From: DIGJ01 sp036658435
GTDB taxonomy: Bacteria > Bacillota > Clostridia > Lachnospirales > Lachnospiraceae
Assembly: GCA_036658435.1 (NCBI GenBank)
Contig: JAVXEO010000090.1
Coordinates: 1-6,014 of the forward strand
Reading direction: 5' to 3'
Length of the DNA stretch: 6,014 bases
Below the pieces are notes generated by a model. That model was given only the letters and a program-made list of their open reading frames with translations, did not search any database and was not told the origin of the DNA. This document shows positions 1 through 6,014 of the stretch, in pieces. Positions within the stretch are counted from its first letter, which is position 1; each line of letters begins with the position of its first letter. The position numbers and the translations under genes are program-made.

Positions 1-40
1 ATAGAATAAAAGATACTTAAGTGAAGGAAAGAGGTTACAG

Positions 41-895
41 ATGAAATTTTTGAATAAAATGGAACGAAAGTTTGGCCGTCATGCAATTGCCGGACTTATG
101 CGTTATATTGTTATTATTAATGTAGTTGGAGCCATTCTTGGAGTAATGGTGCCCCAGTTTTATTTCAGCTATCTATCGTTGGATTTTGGGCAGATATTAC
201 ATGGGCAGATCTGGCGTTTAGTTACATTTATATTTTATCCGGGGTTGATTGGCGGCGGTTCTTTTATGAATCCCATGGATATTTTATTTTTTGCAATTGA
301 AATGTATTTATATTATATGATAGGAAACTCCCTTGAAAATGCATGGGGAGCATTTCGATTCAATTTATATTATTTATCCGGTATTTTATTAAATATTTTA
401 TCTTCCATTATTTTGTATGTAACATTGGGAGCCAGCTTTCCTATGGGACTGGGAGCAATTAATCAGGCTATGTTTTTAGCTTTTGCGGTGCTGTATCCAA
501 ACGTTCAGCTATTACTATTTTTTGTCATTCCAATTAAGGTAAAGTGGTTGGGCATATTGTATGGTGTTATTATTGGTTATAATGTGATTTCTTACCTGGT
601 AGTGGGGCAGGTGTCCCTTGCATTGGCTTCATTGGTGGGAATTGCCAACTTCTTGATTTTTTTCCTTATGACGAGAAATTACAAAAAGGTATCACCAAAA
701 CAACAGTATCGAAAGGCAAAATTTAAAAAAGAAGTTCGTTTGAATGAAGGGGTTACCAGACACAAATGTGCTGTGTGTGGTCGTACAGAACAAGATGATG
801 AAACACTAGAATTTCGTTTTTGCTCAAAATGTGAAGGAAATTATGAATACTGCATGGAACACCTATTTACCCATGAACATGTAAAAAAGCATTAA
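41..895 (+). CDS. Rhomboid-fold membrane protein, predicted inactive, with C-terminal Cys/His (zinc-binding) tail
   Basis: A 284-residue polytopic protein with about six hydrophobic segments (roughly residues 22-42, 79-95, 108-130, 138-164, 169-188 and 190-210). Rhomboid hallmarks are visible: the WR motif of the first loop (W58-R59, in QIWRLVTF) and the second-helix signature with L98-E99, G103 and R106-F107. The active site is not conserved. The position of the GxSG serine reads M-G-L-G-A-I, with L137 where serine is expected. The sixth helix has S197 where the catalytic histidine should be, and there is no histidine at all between residues 55 and 240. It is therefore probably a pseudoprotease of the iRhom/Derlin kind, which bind membrane proteins rather than cut them; that role is inferred. 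The soluble tail (241-284) has C243-x2-C246, C261-x2-C264, then C271, H274, H278, H280 and H284, consistent with one or two zinc sites. The start is ATG at 41, with an AAAGAGGT ribosome binding site at 28-35. No promoter is visible in the 40 bases upstream, so the gene may belong to an operon that begins outside the window. Confidence 0.8.
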   Translation: MKFLNKMERKFGRHAIAGLMRYIVIINVVGAILGVMVPQFYFSYLSLDFGQILHGQIWRLVTFIFYPGLIGGGSFMNPMDILFFAIEMYLYYMIGNSLENAWGAFRFNLYYLSGILLNILSSIILYVTLGASFPMGLGAINQAMFLAFAVLYPNVQLLLFFVIPIKVKWLGILYGVIIGYNVISYLVVGQVSLALASLVGIANFLIFFLMTRNYKKVSPKQQYRKAKFKKEVRLNEGVTRHKCAVCGRTEQDDETLEFRFCSKCEGNYEYCMEHLFTHEHVKKH

Positions 896-904
896 ATTAT
901 GAAT

Positions 905-941
905 AGGGTCGGCAAATCCTTGGGGACTGTCGACCTTTTTT
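905..941 (+). terminator. Intrinsic terminator-like hairpin after the rhomboid-like gene
   Basis: Bases 907-914 (GGTCGGCA) pair with 928-935 (TGTCGACC) in an 8-bp stem with one G-T wobble. The stem can be extended outwards by 905-906 pairing with 936-937. A run of six T follows at 936-941. The loop of about 13 bases contains TCC and GGG that could pair further. It starts ten bases after the rhomboid-like stop codon, as expected of a rho-independent terminator. It is odd in lying only 27 bases before the next start codon, which leaves no room for a separate promoter. Confidence 0.65.
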
Positions 942-951
942 ACGATACGGT

Positions 952-960
952 GGGGGAGGA
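952..960 (+). promoter_or_regulatory. Strong ribosome binding site deciding the GTG start at 969
   Basis: GGGGGAGGA matches the anti-Shine-Dalgarno sequence well and sits 8 bases before GTG at 969. The first in-frame ATG is codon 26, inside the first membrane helix, so the GTG start is clearly preferred. Confidence 0.75.
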
Positions 961-968
961 ATCGGAAC

Positions 969-3914
969 GTGGAAAAGCAAAAACTGAAAAAGCAGCAACA
1001 AACCATATTTTTTATTTTATTGACTGGGATTATTATAAGGATAATGCTATCAGGTGGGACGTTAGGACATTCTACCGATATAAATTGCTTTATGAGCTGG
1101 GCGGACCGAATGGTGGAAACCGGCTGCAGGGGATTTTATAGTACGGAGATTTTCACAGATTATCCACCGGGATATATGTATATCTTATGGGGAATTGGTA
1201 AAATACGGCAGATTTTCAACATACATGGCCTTTCATTTTTAAGCCTGTTGCTGATTAAGCTTCCGGCCATCTGCTGTGATGCAGCAACTGCATTTTTACT
1301 TTGGAAGGTTTGTTTGAAAAAGAATGAGAAAATAGCAGTATTTATAACGCTTGTCTATTTATTTAACCCGGTTATACTCCTAAACAGCAGTGTTTGGGGA
1401 CAGGTAGATTCAATCTTTGTTTTATGTGTCGTCCTAGCCTGTTATTTGGTAAGTGAAGATAGACTTCCTCTCTCTTATTTTGTTTTTGCAGTGGGAATTC
1501 TCATAAAACCACAGACTCTTATCTTTACTCCCGTCATTTTATATGGAGTCTGGAATCGTATTTTTAAAAATGGAACCTTCTGTCTGCGTGAATTTTCAAG
1601 ACAGGCATTATGGGCACTGGCAGCAGTGCTGGCTTTGCTATTGGGAATGATGCCATTTGGAATTAACACGGTGGTAAATCAATACATTGCAACCATGGGA
1701 TCTTATCCCTATGCTTCGGTAAATGCCTATAATCTGTGGAACCTGCTGGGGATGAACTGGGTATCCCAAGAAACACAAATTTTAGGACTTTCACTTAATA
1801 AAATAGGAAGCTTGGCCATTTTTGGAATTTTATTTTTGACAACTTATTTTTGGATGAAGGGGAATCAAAAGCAAGTTCCGGAAAAAGGAAGATATTTTAT
1901 TTCAGGGGCCTTCATTATAGGAGGTATGTTTACTTTTTCCGTACGTATGCATGAACGATATCTATATCCCCTTTTAATTCTTTTATTAATGGCTTATTTA
2001 TATGAGGAAAAAAGAGAATGGCTGATTAGTTACTTTATATTTTCTATTGCACATTGGTTAAACGTATACCATGTTTTGACACATCCAGAAAATGTCGTCG
2101 GGAAAAGAAGCTTTATTTCTGTGATGAGTTCACTTATTTTACTTGGCGGATATGTTTATTTTGCTTATTCTGTTTATTGTTATTATGTTAAAAATAAAAT
2201 AAAAAAGATACAGAAGTCTTCCCCTAATCCAGAAAGGCATAAGGAAAATGTTTCAACGATGGAGGAAACTTCCATATGGAAAACCAATGAAAAACTCAGA
2301 AAAAAAGATTACATACTGATGATAATGATAACTGGACTATATGGAGCCATTGCTTTTTATAATCTGGGAGATCGACAGGCACCTTCTACTTTTTATAATT
2401 TTCAAACAGAAGGGGAGAGTATTGTATTTGATTTTGGCAGTTCCACTTATCTTTCAAAAATGGATTATTTTCTTGGAACCTATGAAAATCGGGAATTTCG
2501 TTTGGAAATCTCAGAAAATCCAGAGGGACCTTATAGCCCTGGTTTCGAATGGACGATGGGGAGCGTATTTGCCTGGGACAGCCTTTCTATAAATGATAAG
2601 GGACAGTACTTTAAATTTACATCTCTAAGTCCAAAAGCCCATGTTGGAGAACTGGTTTTTTACGATTTTGACGGAAAAGTCATAGAACCCATAGAAAGCT
2701 ACCCCTTGGCAGCAGAACTTTTGGATGAAGCGTCTTTATATGACGGAAGAAGGAGCTACCATAACAGTACATACTTTGATGAAATATATCATGCCAGAAC
2801 AGCATACGAATATACACAGGGACTCTACAGTTATGAAAATACCCATCCACCTCTTGGCAAAATAGCAATTGGGGCGGGAATTAAAATATTTGGAATGAAT
2901 CCTTTTGGATGGCGGTTTATGGGAACTTTATTTGGGGTGCTGATGCTTCCGCTACTTTATCTTTTTGTATTTAAGATTTTTGGAAATTCTTTTTTAAGCA
3001 CTTTTGCAACGGTGCTTTTTGCAGCAGACTTTATGCATTTTACCCAAACTCGAATTGCGACAATCGATGTATTTGTTACGTTCTTTATTATAGCCATGTA
3101 TTTTTTTATGTTCTTGTATTGGAAAGAAAAACACAAAAAGTGGCTCTTATTTTCGGGAATTAGTATGGGACTGGGTGTTGCCTGTAAATGGACGGGAATT
3201 TATGCCGGATTAGGACTGGCAATTTTATTTTTTATTTTTCTTTGGAATGAAAATCGAAAAAAAGCATTGAAAACCTGCTTATGGTGTCTTTTATTTTTTA
3301 TAGTGATTCCGGTTGTGATTTATACTCTTTCCTACCTGCCATTTGAAGATGGAATCCATGATAATTTAATAGAAAAAATGCTTTATAATCAACAGACCAT
3401 GCTATCCTACCATACCAGTGTAGATGCTACTCATGCATATTCCTCCTGGTGGTATCAGTGGCCAACGATGTATCGTCCAATCTGGTATTATTCCGGTACA
3501 ATTTCAGAAACCATAAAAGAAGGAATCAGTGCCTTTGGAAATCCTTTTGTATGGTGGGCGGGAATTCCGGCATTTTTCTACTGCCTCTATCAGGCAATTA
3601 AAAAGAAAGAAAAAATGGCCGGATTTTTATCCATAGCGTATTTGACACAATATTTACCTTGGTTTTTTGTAACAAGAATTACCTTTATTTATCATTATTT
3701 TCCAAGTGTACCTTTTATTGTTTTAATGATTACTTATGTGGTATACCAATTGTTAAAAACCAATCCTGGAATTTGGAAAAAGTATAGTATCCTTTATGTG
3801 GGACTTGCAGTGGGATGTTTTATTATGTTTTATCCGGTGCTATCCGGTTTTCCTATATCGGTTAACTATGTAGAACATTTCCTGAGATGGTTTGACAGTT
3901 GGGTATTAATATAG
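969..3914 (+). CDS. Double GT-C glycosyltransferase: Gpi18-like N-terminal half fused to PMT-family (protein O-mannosyltransferase-like) C-terminal half
   Basis: A 981-residue protein with about 20 hydrophobic segments. Residues 1-406 resemble Gpi18/COG5542-type mannosyltransferases. Visible motifs are D37 in the first outer loop (HSTDINCF), DYPPGY at 64-69, SVWGQVD at 141-147, IKPQ at 179-182 and MHERYLYP at 327-334. A lysine-rich, probably cytosolic linker (407-446) leads to a helix at about 447-465, which would be helix 1 of the second enzyme. Residues 466-575 are soluble and beta-rich. The PMT part then shows FDEIYHA at 603-609 (acidic D604-E605), THPPLGK at 625-631, D700 in ATIDVF, ACKWTGIYAG at 738-747, WWYQWP at 827-832 and YHYFPSVP at 908-915. 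The motifs expected for activity are present in both halves. PMT enzymes move a sugar from a polyprenyl-phosphate carrier to protein Ser/Thr on the outer membrane face; the sugar and acceptor here are unknown. The eukaryotic MIR domain is absent. Typical bacterial PMT proteins are about half this length. The frame is continuous throughout, so the fusion is real in this sequence. The start is GTG, chosen by its ribosome binding site. Confidence 0.85.
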   Translation: MEKQKLKKQQQTIFFILLTGIIIRIMLSGGTLGHSTDINCFMSWADRMVETGCRGFYSTEIFTDYPPGYMYILWGIGKIRQIFNIHGLSFLSLLLIKLPAICCDAATAFLLWKVCLKKNEKIAVFITLVYLFNPVILLNSSVWGQVDSIFVLCVVLACYLVSEDRLPLSYFVFAVGILIKPQTLIFTPVILYGVWNRIFKNGTFCLREFSRQALWALAAVLALLLGMMPFGINTVVNQYIATMGSYPYASVNAYNLWNLLGMNWVSQETQILGLSLNKIGSLAIFGILFLTTYFWMKGNQKQVPEKGRYFISGAFIIGGMFTFSVRMHERYLYPLLILLLMAYLYEEKREWLISYFIFSIAHWLNVYHVLTHPENVVGKRSFISVMSSLILLGGYVYFAYSVYCYYVKNKIKKIQKSSPNPERHKENVSTMEETSIWKTNEKLRKKDYILMIMITGLYGAIAFYNLGDRQAPSTFYNFQTEGESIVFDFGSSTYLSKMDYFLGTYENREFRLEISENPEGPYSPGFEWTMGSVFAWDSLSINDKGQYFKFTSLSPKAHVGELVFYDFDGKVIEPIESYPLAAELLDEASLYDGRRSYHNSTYFDEIYHARTAYEYTQGLYSYENTHPPLGKIAIGAGIKIFGMNPFGWRFMGTLFGVLMLPLLYLFVFKIFGNSFLSTFATVLFAADFMHFTQTRIATIDVFVTFFIIAMYFFMFLYWKEKHKKWLLFSGISMGLGVACKWTGIYAGLGLAILFFIFLWNENRKKALKTCLWCLLFFIVIPVVIYTLSYLPFEDGIHDNLIEKMLYNQQTMLSYHTSVDATHAYSSWWYQWPTMYRPIWYYSGTISETIKEGISAFGNPFVWWAGIPAFFYCLYQAIKKKEKMAGFLSIAYLTQYLPWFFVTRITFIYHYFPSVPFIVLMITYVVYQLLKTNPGIWKKYSILYVGLAVGCFIMFYPVLSGFPISVNYVEHFLRWFDSWVLI

Positions 3915-3921
3915 GTATAAT
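3892..3921 (+). promoter_or_regulatory. Consensus sigma-A promoter inside the end of the glycosyltransferase gene
   Basis: A perfect -35 hexamer TTGACA (3892-3897) and a perfect -10 hexamer TATAAT (3916-3921) are separated by 18 bases. The -35 lies within the last codons of the upstream gene and the -10 begins just after its TAG stop (3912-3914). Transcription would begin near 3928, giving a leader of about 42 bases before the ATG at 3970. It most likely drives the three downstream genes. No operator or riboswitch is apparent in the short leader. Confidence 0.75.
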
Positions 3922-3969
3922 ATAAGAAATGGAGACCCTTGGAAATAGAGGAAAGGATAGGAGAATTTT

Positions 3970-5247
3970 ATGCAGTCATTTAATAAGAATAGTATATTGG
4001 GAAGTGCTTATTATAAAGCAGCTCTTATAAAAGGAACCTTTGAATATTATACTTTATTTGAGCAAATAACAGAAAAAAAGGCTTTCAAAGAAGAACTGCC
4101 AGAAGTCATACACCGGGGAATTCTGGTGCTGTTGGGAGAGAATCCATGTATCAATGAAACGATAGAGTGCCTTGACAAACAACGAAATGAAATGATTAAA
4201 AAAATGCAGGTACTAACAGCATATACAGATATTCTGCAAATATACGAATATGTTTTAAACCGTATGGAACAAAGATATCATGCAGAAGAAGAAATAGAAG
4301 AGACTGCCTTTACAGACAAGCTGTTTCAATATGTTTTTTCAGTAAAAGATAATATGGTAATTAATGAAAATATCAAAGAAATTATTGGACAACTTCCGGT
4401 GAGAATGACAAGAAGCCATTACTTTGATTTGATAAGAGAAAGTATGACCTTATATAAAGGAGGGGACAGGGAGTCGCTTTCTTCTTTCCTCTATATGATT
4501 CGTACCAGTGCTATGCTATACCGGCCAGAAGGAATGGATGAACTTTTTCCTGAATACAAAGAAACCGTGGATTCCCTTCAGAATGCGGATTATACAGAAT
4601 TAACAGAAGAAGAGCACAAAAAACTGGAAGAAAGTTTGGAAGAAATGGCACAGGATTTAGTGGAAAAAACAGATTTTTATGTTCGGGTACAGGAACTTTT
4701 AAATAGTGTGTACACGGCAATTCTTGGAATTCCATTTAAAAATGAGGAAGATTTTAAGGAAGAGAAAATCTGTTTAGAAATATTACAGGACATTGAAAAA
4801 GAAGAATGGCAGGTGGAAGACAAGCTGGTTTTATTAGAAGGAAAACAGGAGAGTGCTTTTGATAAAATTATGCGTCTGGAAGGAGGTATTTCGGATAAAG
4901 TAGATAAGAATACCGATGAAAGAATACTGAAATTAATAAAAATGGGAAAACTCATGTCAACCAGTATTTTTATTGAATTAGACAAAGAAGGGGATACCAC
5001 AGAAGCGGAGGATACTTTTGTAAGAGAAGCTTTTGAAACTTTGCATAGAGACTTAAATACATTATTTCAAAAAAACCATAAGATGATAAATCGTGCGGTC
5101 ATGGCCAATACCTTGAATAAGCTTCCTGTATTTTTTCATACAACCCAAGAGGTTATGGATTATATAAAAAACAGTTTAGGGCAATGCAGTGATTTTTCAG
5201 AAAAGAATGTTTCCATGAAAATCTTGAGTGAACTCATGGAGTTATAG
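3970..5247 (+). CDS. Uncharacterised 425-residue acidic, helical cytosolic protein
   Basis: I do not recognise a function. The protein has no signal peptide or membrane segment and is rich in Glu and Lys, with long predicted helices. A highly charged stretch at about 205-232 (many Glu, Leu-spaced) may form a coiled coil. The segment with the most protein-like conservation character is roughly 115-195. It includes KLFQYVFSVKDN (117-128), QLPVRMT (141-147) and a following Tyr/Phe/Arg-rich helix pair ending in LYRPEGMDELF (183-193). A C-terminal segment (376-425) contains NKLPVFFH (383-390). No catalytic or nucleotide-binding motif is visible (no Walker A, no Cys pairs). The start is ATG at 3970 with an AGGAGA site at 3959-3964, five bases upstream. 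It is the first gene after the promoter at 3892-3921 and is followed after 15 bases by a small gene, suggesting that the two are co-expressed and possibly act together. Confidence 0.8.
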   Translation: MQSFNKNSILGSAYYKAALIKGTFEYYTLFEQITEKKAFKEELPEVIHRGILVLLGENPCINETIECLDKQRNEMIKKMQVLTAYTDILQIYEYVLNRMEQRYHAEEEIEETAFTDKLFQYVFSVKDNMVINENIKEIIGQLPVRMTRSHYFDLIRESMTLYKGGDRESLSSFLYMIRTSAMLYRPEGMDELFPEYKETVDSLQNADYTELTEEEHKKLEESLEEMAQDLVEKTDFYVRVQELLNSVYTAILGIPFKNEEDFKEEKICLEILQDIEKEEWQVEDKLVLLEGKQESAFDKIMRLEGGISDKVDKNTDERILKLIKMGKLMSTSIFIELDKEGDTTEAEDTFVREAFETLHRDLNTLFQKNHKMINRAVMANTLNKLPVFFHTTQEVMDYIKNSLGQCSDFSEKNVSMKILSELMEL

Positions 5248-5251
5248 AAGT

Positions 5252-5256
5252 AGGTG
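5252..5256 (+). promoter_or_regulatory. Ribosome binding site favouring ATG at 5263
   Basis: AGGTG within AAGTAGGTG lies 6 bases before ATG 5263. The alternative in-frame GTG at 5254 overlaps this site, and its nearest candidate (GGAG, 5238-5241) is 12 bases away, so the ATG is the better start. Confidence 0.55.
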
Positions 5257-5262
5257 CGGCAT

Positions 5263-5577
5263 ATGATAAGGTGGAGTAATGAACTTTATTTGGACGAATC
5301 CATAAGAAAAAATCCGGAAAAATGGAAACAAAAAGTAGAAGGTGGAAAGCTCCCTTTGAACGTATATTGTATCTGTCTGGCATCCAATGAACATAATTTG
5401 TTTGACATTTTGAATGGTAATGAATTGTTTTTTCGTTATTATCGAACGCGTGACCTTTATATAGCGGGGCTTGCAAAAACTCAGGAAGATGCCTTAGATT
5501 TACTTCAGGATATGATAGAGGATATGTATCAAAAAACGGGAGACATTAAAGTAAACGAGTATTTTACATTTTCGTAA
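5263..5577 (+). CDS. Uncharacterised 104-residue cytosolic protein
   Basis: A small soluble protein without membrane segments or a signal peptide, and I cannot assign a function. The sequence suggests a compact alpha/beta fold. A helix (10-25) is followed by a hydrophobic strand NVYCICLA (33-40), then SNEHNLFDIL (41-50), a second strand DLYIAGLA (64-71), and an amphipathic acidic helix (74-91) ending before a short C-terminal strand. This strand-helix-strand-helix order, with a Tyr/Ile core, looks like a small regulatory or binding module rather than an enzyme; that is inference. A GTG at 5254 would add three residues but has a poorly spaced ribosome binding site. The gene lies 15 bases after the 425-residue protein gene and 19 bases before the DUF2953-like gene, with no terminator on either side, so it is almost certainly in the same transcript. 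Confidence 0.75.
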   Translation: MIRWSNELYLDESIRKNPEKWKQKVEGGKLPLNVYCICLASNEHNLFDILNGNELFFRYYRTRDLYIAGLAKTQEDALDLLQDMIEDMYQKTGDIKVNEYFTFS

Positions 5578-5583
5578 AGGATA

Positions 5584-5590
5584 GGATAGG
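5584..5590 (+). promoter_or_regulatory. Ribosome binding site for the GTG start at 5597
   Basis: GGATAGG ends 6 bases before GTG 5597. It forms part of a short direct repeat (AGGAT-AGGAT-AGG) of purine-rich bases. An in-frame TGA at 5591-5593 shows that the reading frame cannot start further upstream. Confidence 0.55.
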
Positions 5591-5596
5591 TGAGAG

Positions 5597-6014
5597 GTGC
5601 ATATAATTTTATTTATACTAAAGATAATCGGCATTATTTTGTTGATTCTTTTGGGCACAGTACTTGCAGTACTTGGACTCGTTCTATGGGTTCCCCTTCG
5701 CTATAATGTGAATCTGTCAAAGGAAGAGAGCTTCTTTGCAAAAATAAAAGTAAGCTGGTTTCTTTCTGCCTTACATTTATCGCTTTTATATGAAGAAGAA
5801 AAATTAAACTGGAAGGTAAAGATTATTGGCATAACGATATTCCCTAAAAGGGAAAAACATAAAAAAACCCGTAAGCCCAAAGAAAGACAAAAGAAAAAAG
5901 AATCTGAAAATGAATTGGTGACTACGGAAGTAAGAAAAGAAGAGCCATTAAAAGAAGAACCATTAAAAGAAGAGCCATTAAAAAAAGAACCATTAAAAGA
6001 AGAACCATTAAAAA
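5597..6014 (+). CDS. DUF2953-like membrane-anchored protein, N-terminal part (runs off window)
   Basis: The frame is open from GTG 5597 to the window edge, giving 139 codons; the 3' end is missing. Residues 3-32 form one long hydrophobic segment, probably a membrane anchor, followed by WVPLRYNV (31-38). A beta-rich stretch (46-83) contains KIKVSWFLSALHLSLLYEEE and, after a tryptophan, KVKIIGITIF (73-82). A Lys/Arg/Glu-rich linker follows from residue 84 and turns into an E-E-P-L-K repeat from residue 115. An N-terminal helix, a VP(I/L)RY motif, the W..k..I.GI.I pattern and a charged variable linker are the layout I associate with DUF2953 proteins (Bacillus YtfI type), whose gene often lies next to a GerW/YtfJ sporulation gene. 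That assignment rests on pattern recall, not a search. If correct, a gerW/ytfJ-like gene is likely downstream. It is third in the operon from the promoter at 3892-3921. Confidence 0.7.
   Translation, partial: MHIILFILKIIGIILLILLGTVLAVLGLVLWVPLRYNVNLSKEESFFAKIKVSWFLSALHLSLLYEEEKLNWKVKIIGITIFPKREKHKKTRKPKERQKKKESENELVTTEVRKEEPLKEEPLKEEPLKKEPLKEEPLK
5939..6013 (+). repeat. In-frame 15-base tandem repeat coding E-E-P-L-K
   Basis: Five perfect-length units of GAAGAACCATTAAAA lie at 5939, 5954, 5969, 5984 and 5999. Differences are single-base: GAG for the second GAA in units 1 and 3, and AAA for the first GAA in unit 4, giving K-E-P-L-K. The array continues to the window edge and may extend further. 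As the unit is five codons, gain or loss of copies would change linker length without breaking the frame. Confidence 0.9.

Noticed and set aside
920..946. Possible promoter (TTGGGG, 15-base spacer, TACGAT) for the glycosyltransferase gene
   Set aside because: Weak match in both boxes, short spacer, overlap with the terminator stem, and a start point that would fall within the Shine-Dalgarno sequence.
899..1141. 80-codon + strand open frame with ATG just after the rhomboid-like stop
   Set aside because: It contains the terminator hairpin, overlaps the well-supported glycosyltransferase gene in another frame, has no good ribosome binding site and gives a protein with no recognisable pattern.
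2341..2592. + strand open frame of 83 codons inside the glycosyltransferase gene
   Set aside because: An off-frame shadow over the inserted soluble domain. The main frame is open over the full length and carries family motifs on both sides.
4172..4200. TTGACA with a 17-base spacer inside the 425-residue protein gene
   Set aside because: The matching -10 position reads ATTAAA (3 of 6). Other internal TTGACA hexamers (2076 and 3642) likewise lack a -10 box, so these are chance or coding matches.
4511..5000. Two overlapping minus-strand open frames of 74 and 107 codons
   Set aside because: Both lie antisense within the 425-residue protein gene. Their Ser/Pro/Leu/Phe-rich composition is what reading Glu/Lys-rich codons backwards produces, and no ribosome binding site or promoter was seen.
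5234..5476. Minus-strand open frame of 80 codons
   Set aside because: Antisense to the 104-residue protein gene and its upstream gap. The + strand frame has a ribosome binding site, operon spacing and better protein character.
5939..6014. Tandem repeat considered as a CRISPR array or iteron origin
   Set aside because: The units are directly adjacent with no spacers, are a multiple of three, and lie in frame within a coding region.

Overview
The window is AT-rich and every supported gene is on the + strand. Codon use is A/T-ending, the Shine-Dalgarno sequences are purine-rich, GTG starts are frequent, and the window contains a perfect TTGACA/TATAAT promoter and the start of a DUF2953-type protein. 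Together these suggest a low-GC Firmicute, most likely a clostridium of the Lachnospiraceae type. That placement is inference from style and gene content; there is no rRNA or other marker gene here.

Layout. (1) 41-895: a rhomboid-fold membrane protein that lacks the catalytic Ser/His pair and carries a Cys/His-rich, probably zinc-binding tail. (2) 905-941: a hairpin plus T-run that looks like an intrinsic terminator, followed 27 bases later by a GTG start with a strong ribosome binding site. (3) 969-3914: a 981-residue polytopic protein that appears to join two lipid-carrier-dependent (GT-C type) glycosyltransferases. The N-terminal half is Gpi18-like. The C-terminal half is PMT-like (protein O-mannosyltransferase family). 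A soluble, probably beta-sandwich domain sits in the first outer loop of the PMT half. (4) 3892-3921: a consensus sigma-A promoter overlapping the 3' end of that gene. (5) 3970-5247 and 5263-5577: two uncharacterised cytosolic proteins of 425 and 104 residues. (6) 5597 to the window edge: the N-terminal part of a DUF2953-like membrane-anchored protein, missed by simple ATG-based gene finding because it starts with GTG and runs off the window. It ends, within the window, in an in-frame 15-base tandem repeat.

How they work together. The promoter at 3892-3921 and the short gaps (15 and 19 bases) make the last three genes one likely operon, separate from the glycosyltransferase. The rhomboid-like protein and the glycosyltransferase lie head to tail with a terminator-like hairpin between them. 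Both act at the membrane, but nothing in the sequence ties their functions together. The most interesting items are the double glycosyltransferase with its inserted domain, the catalytically dead rhomboid with a metal-binding tail, and the coding repeat at the right edge. I saw no RNA genes, CRISPR arrays, insertion sequences or attachment sites. No gene-free stretch exceeds 300 bases.
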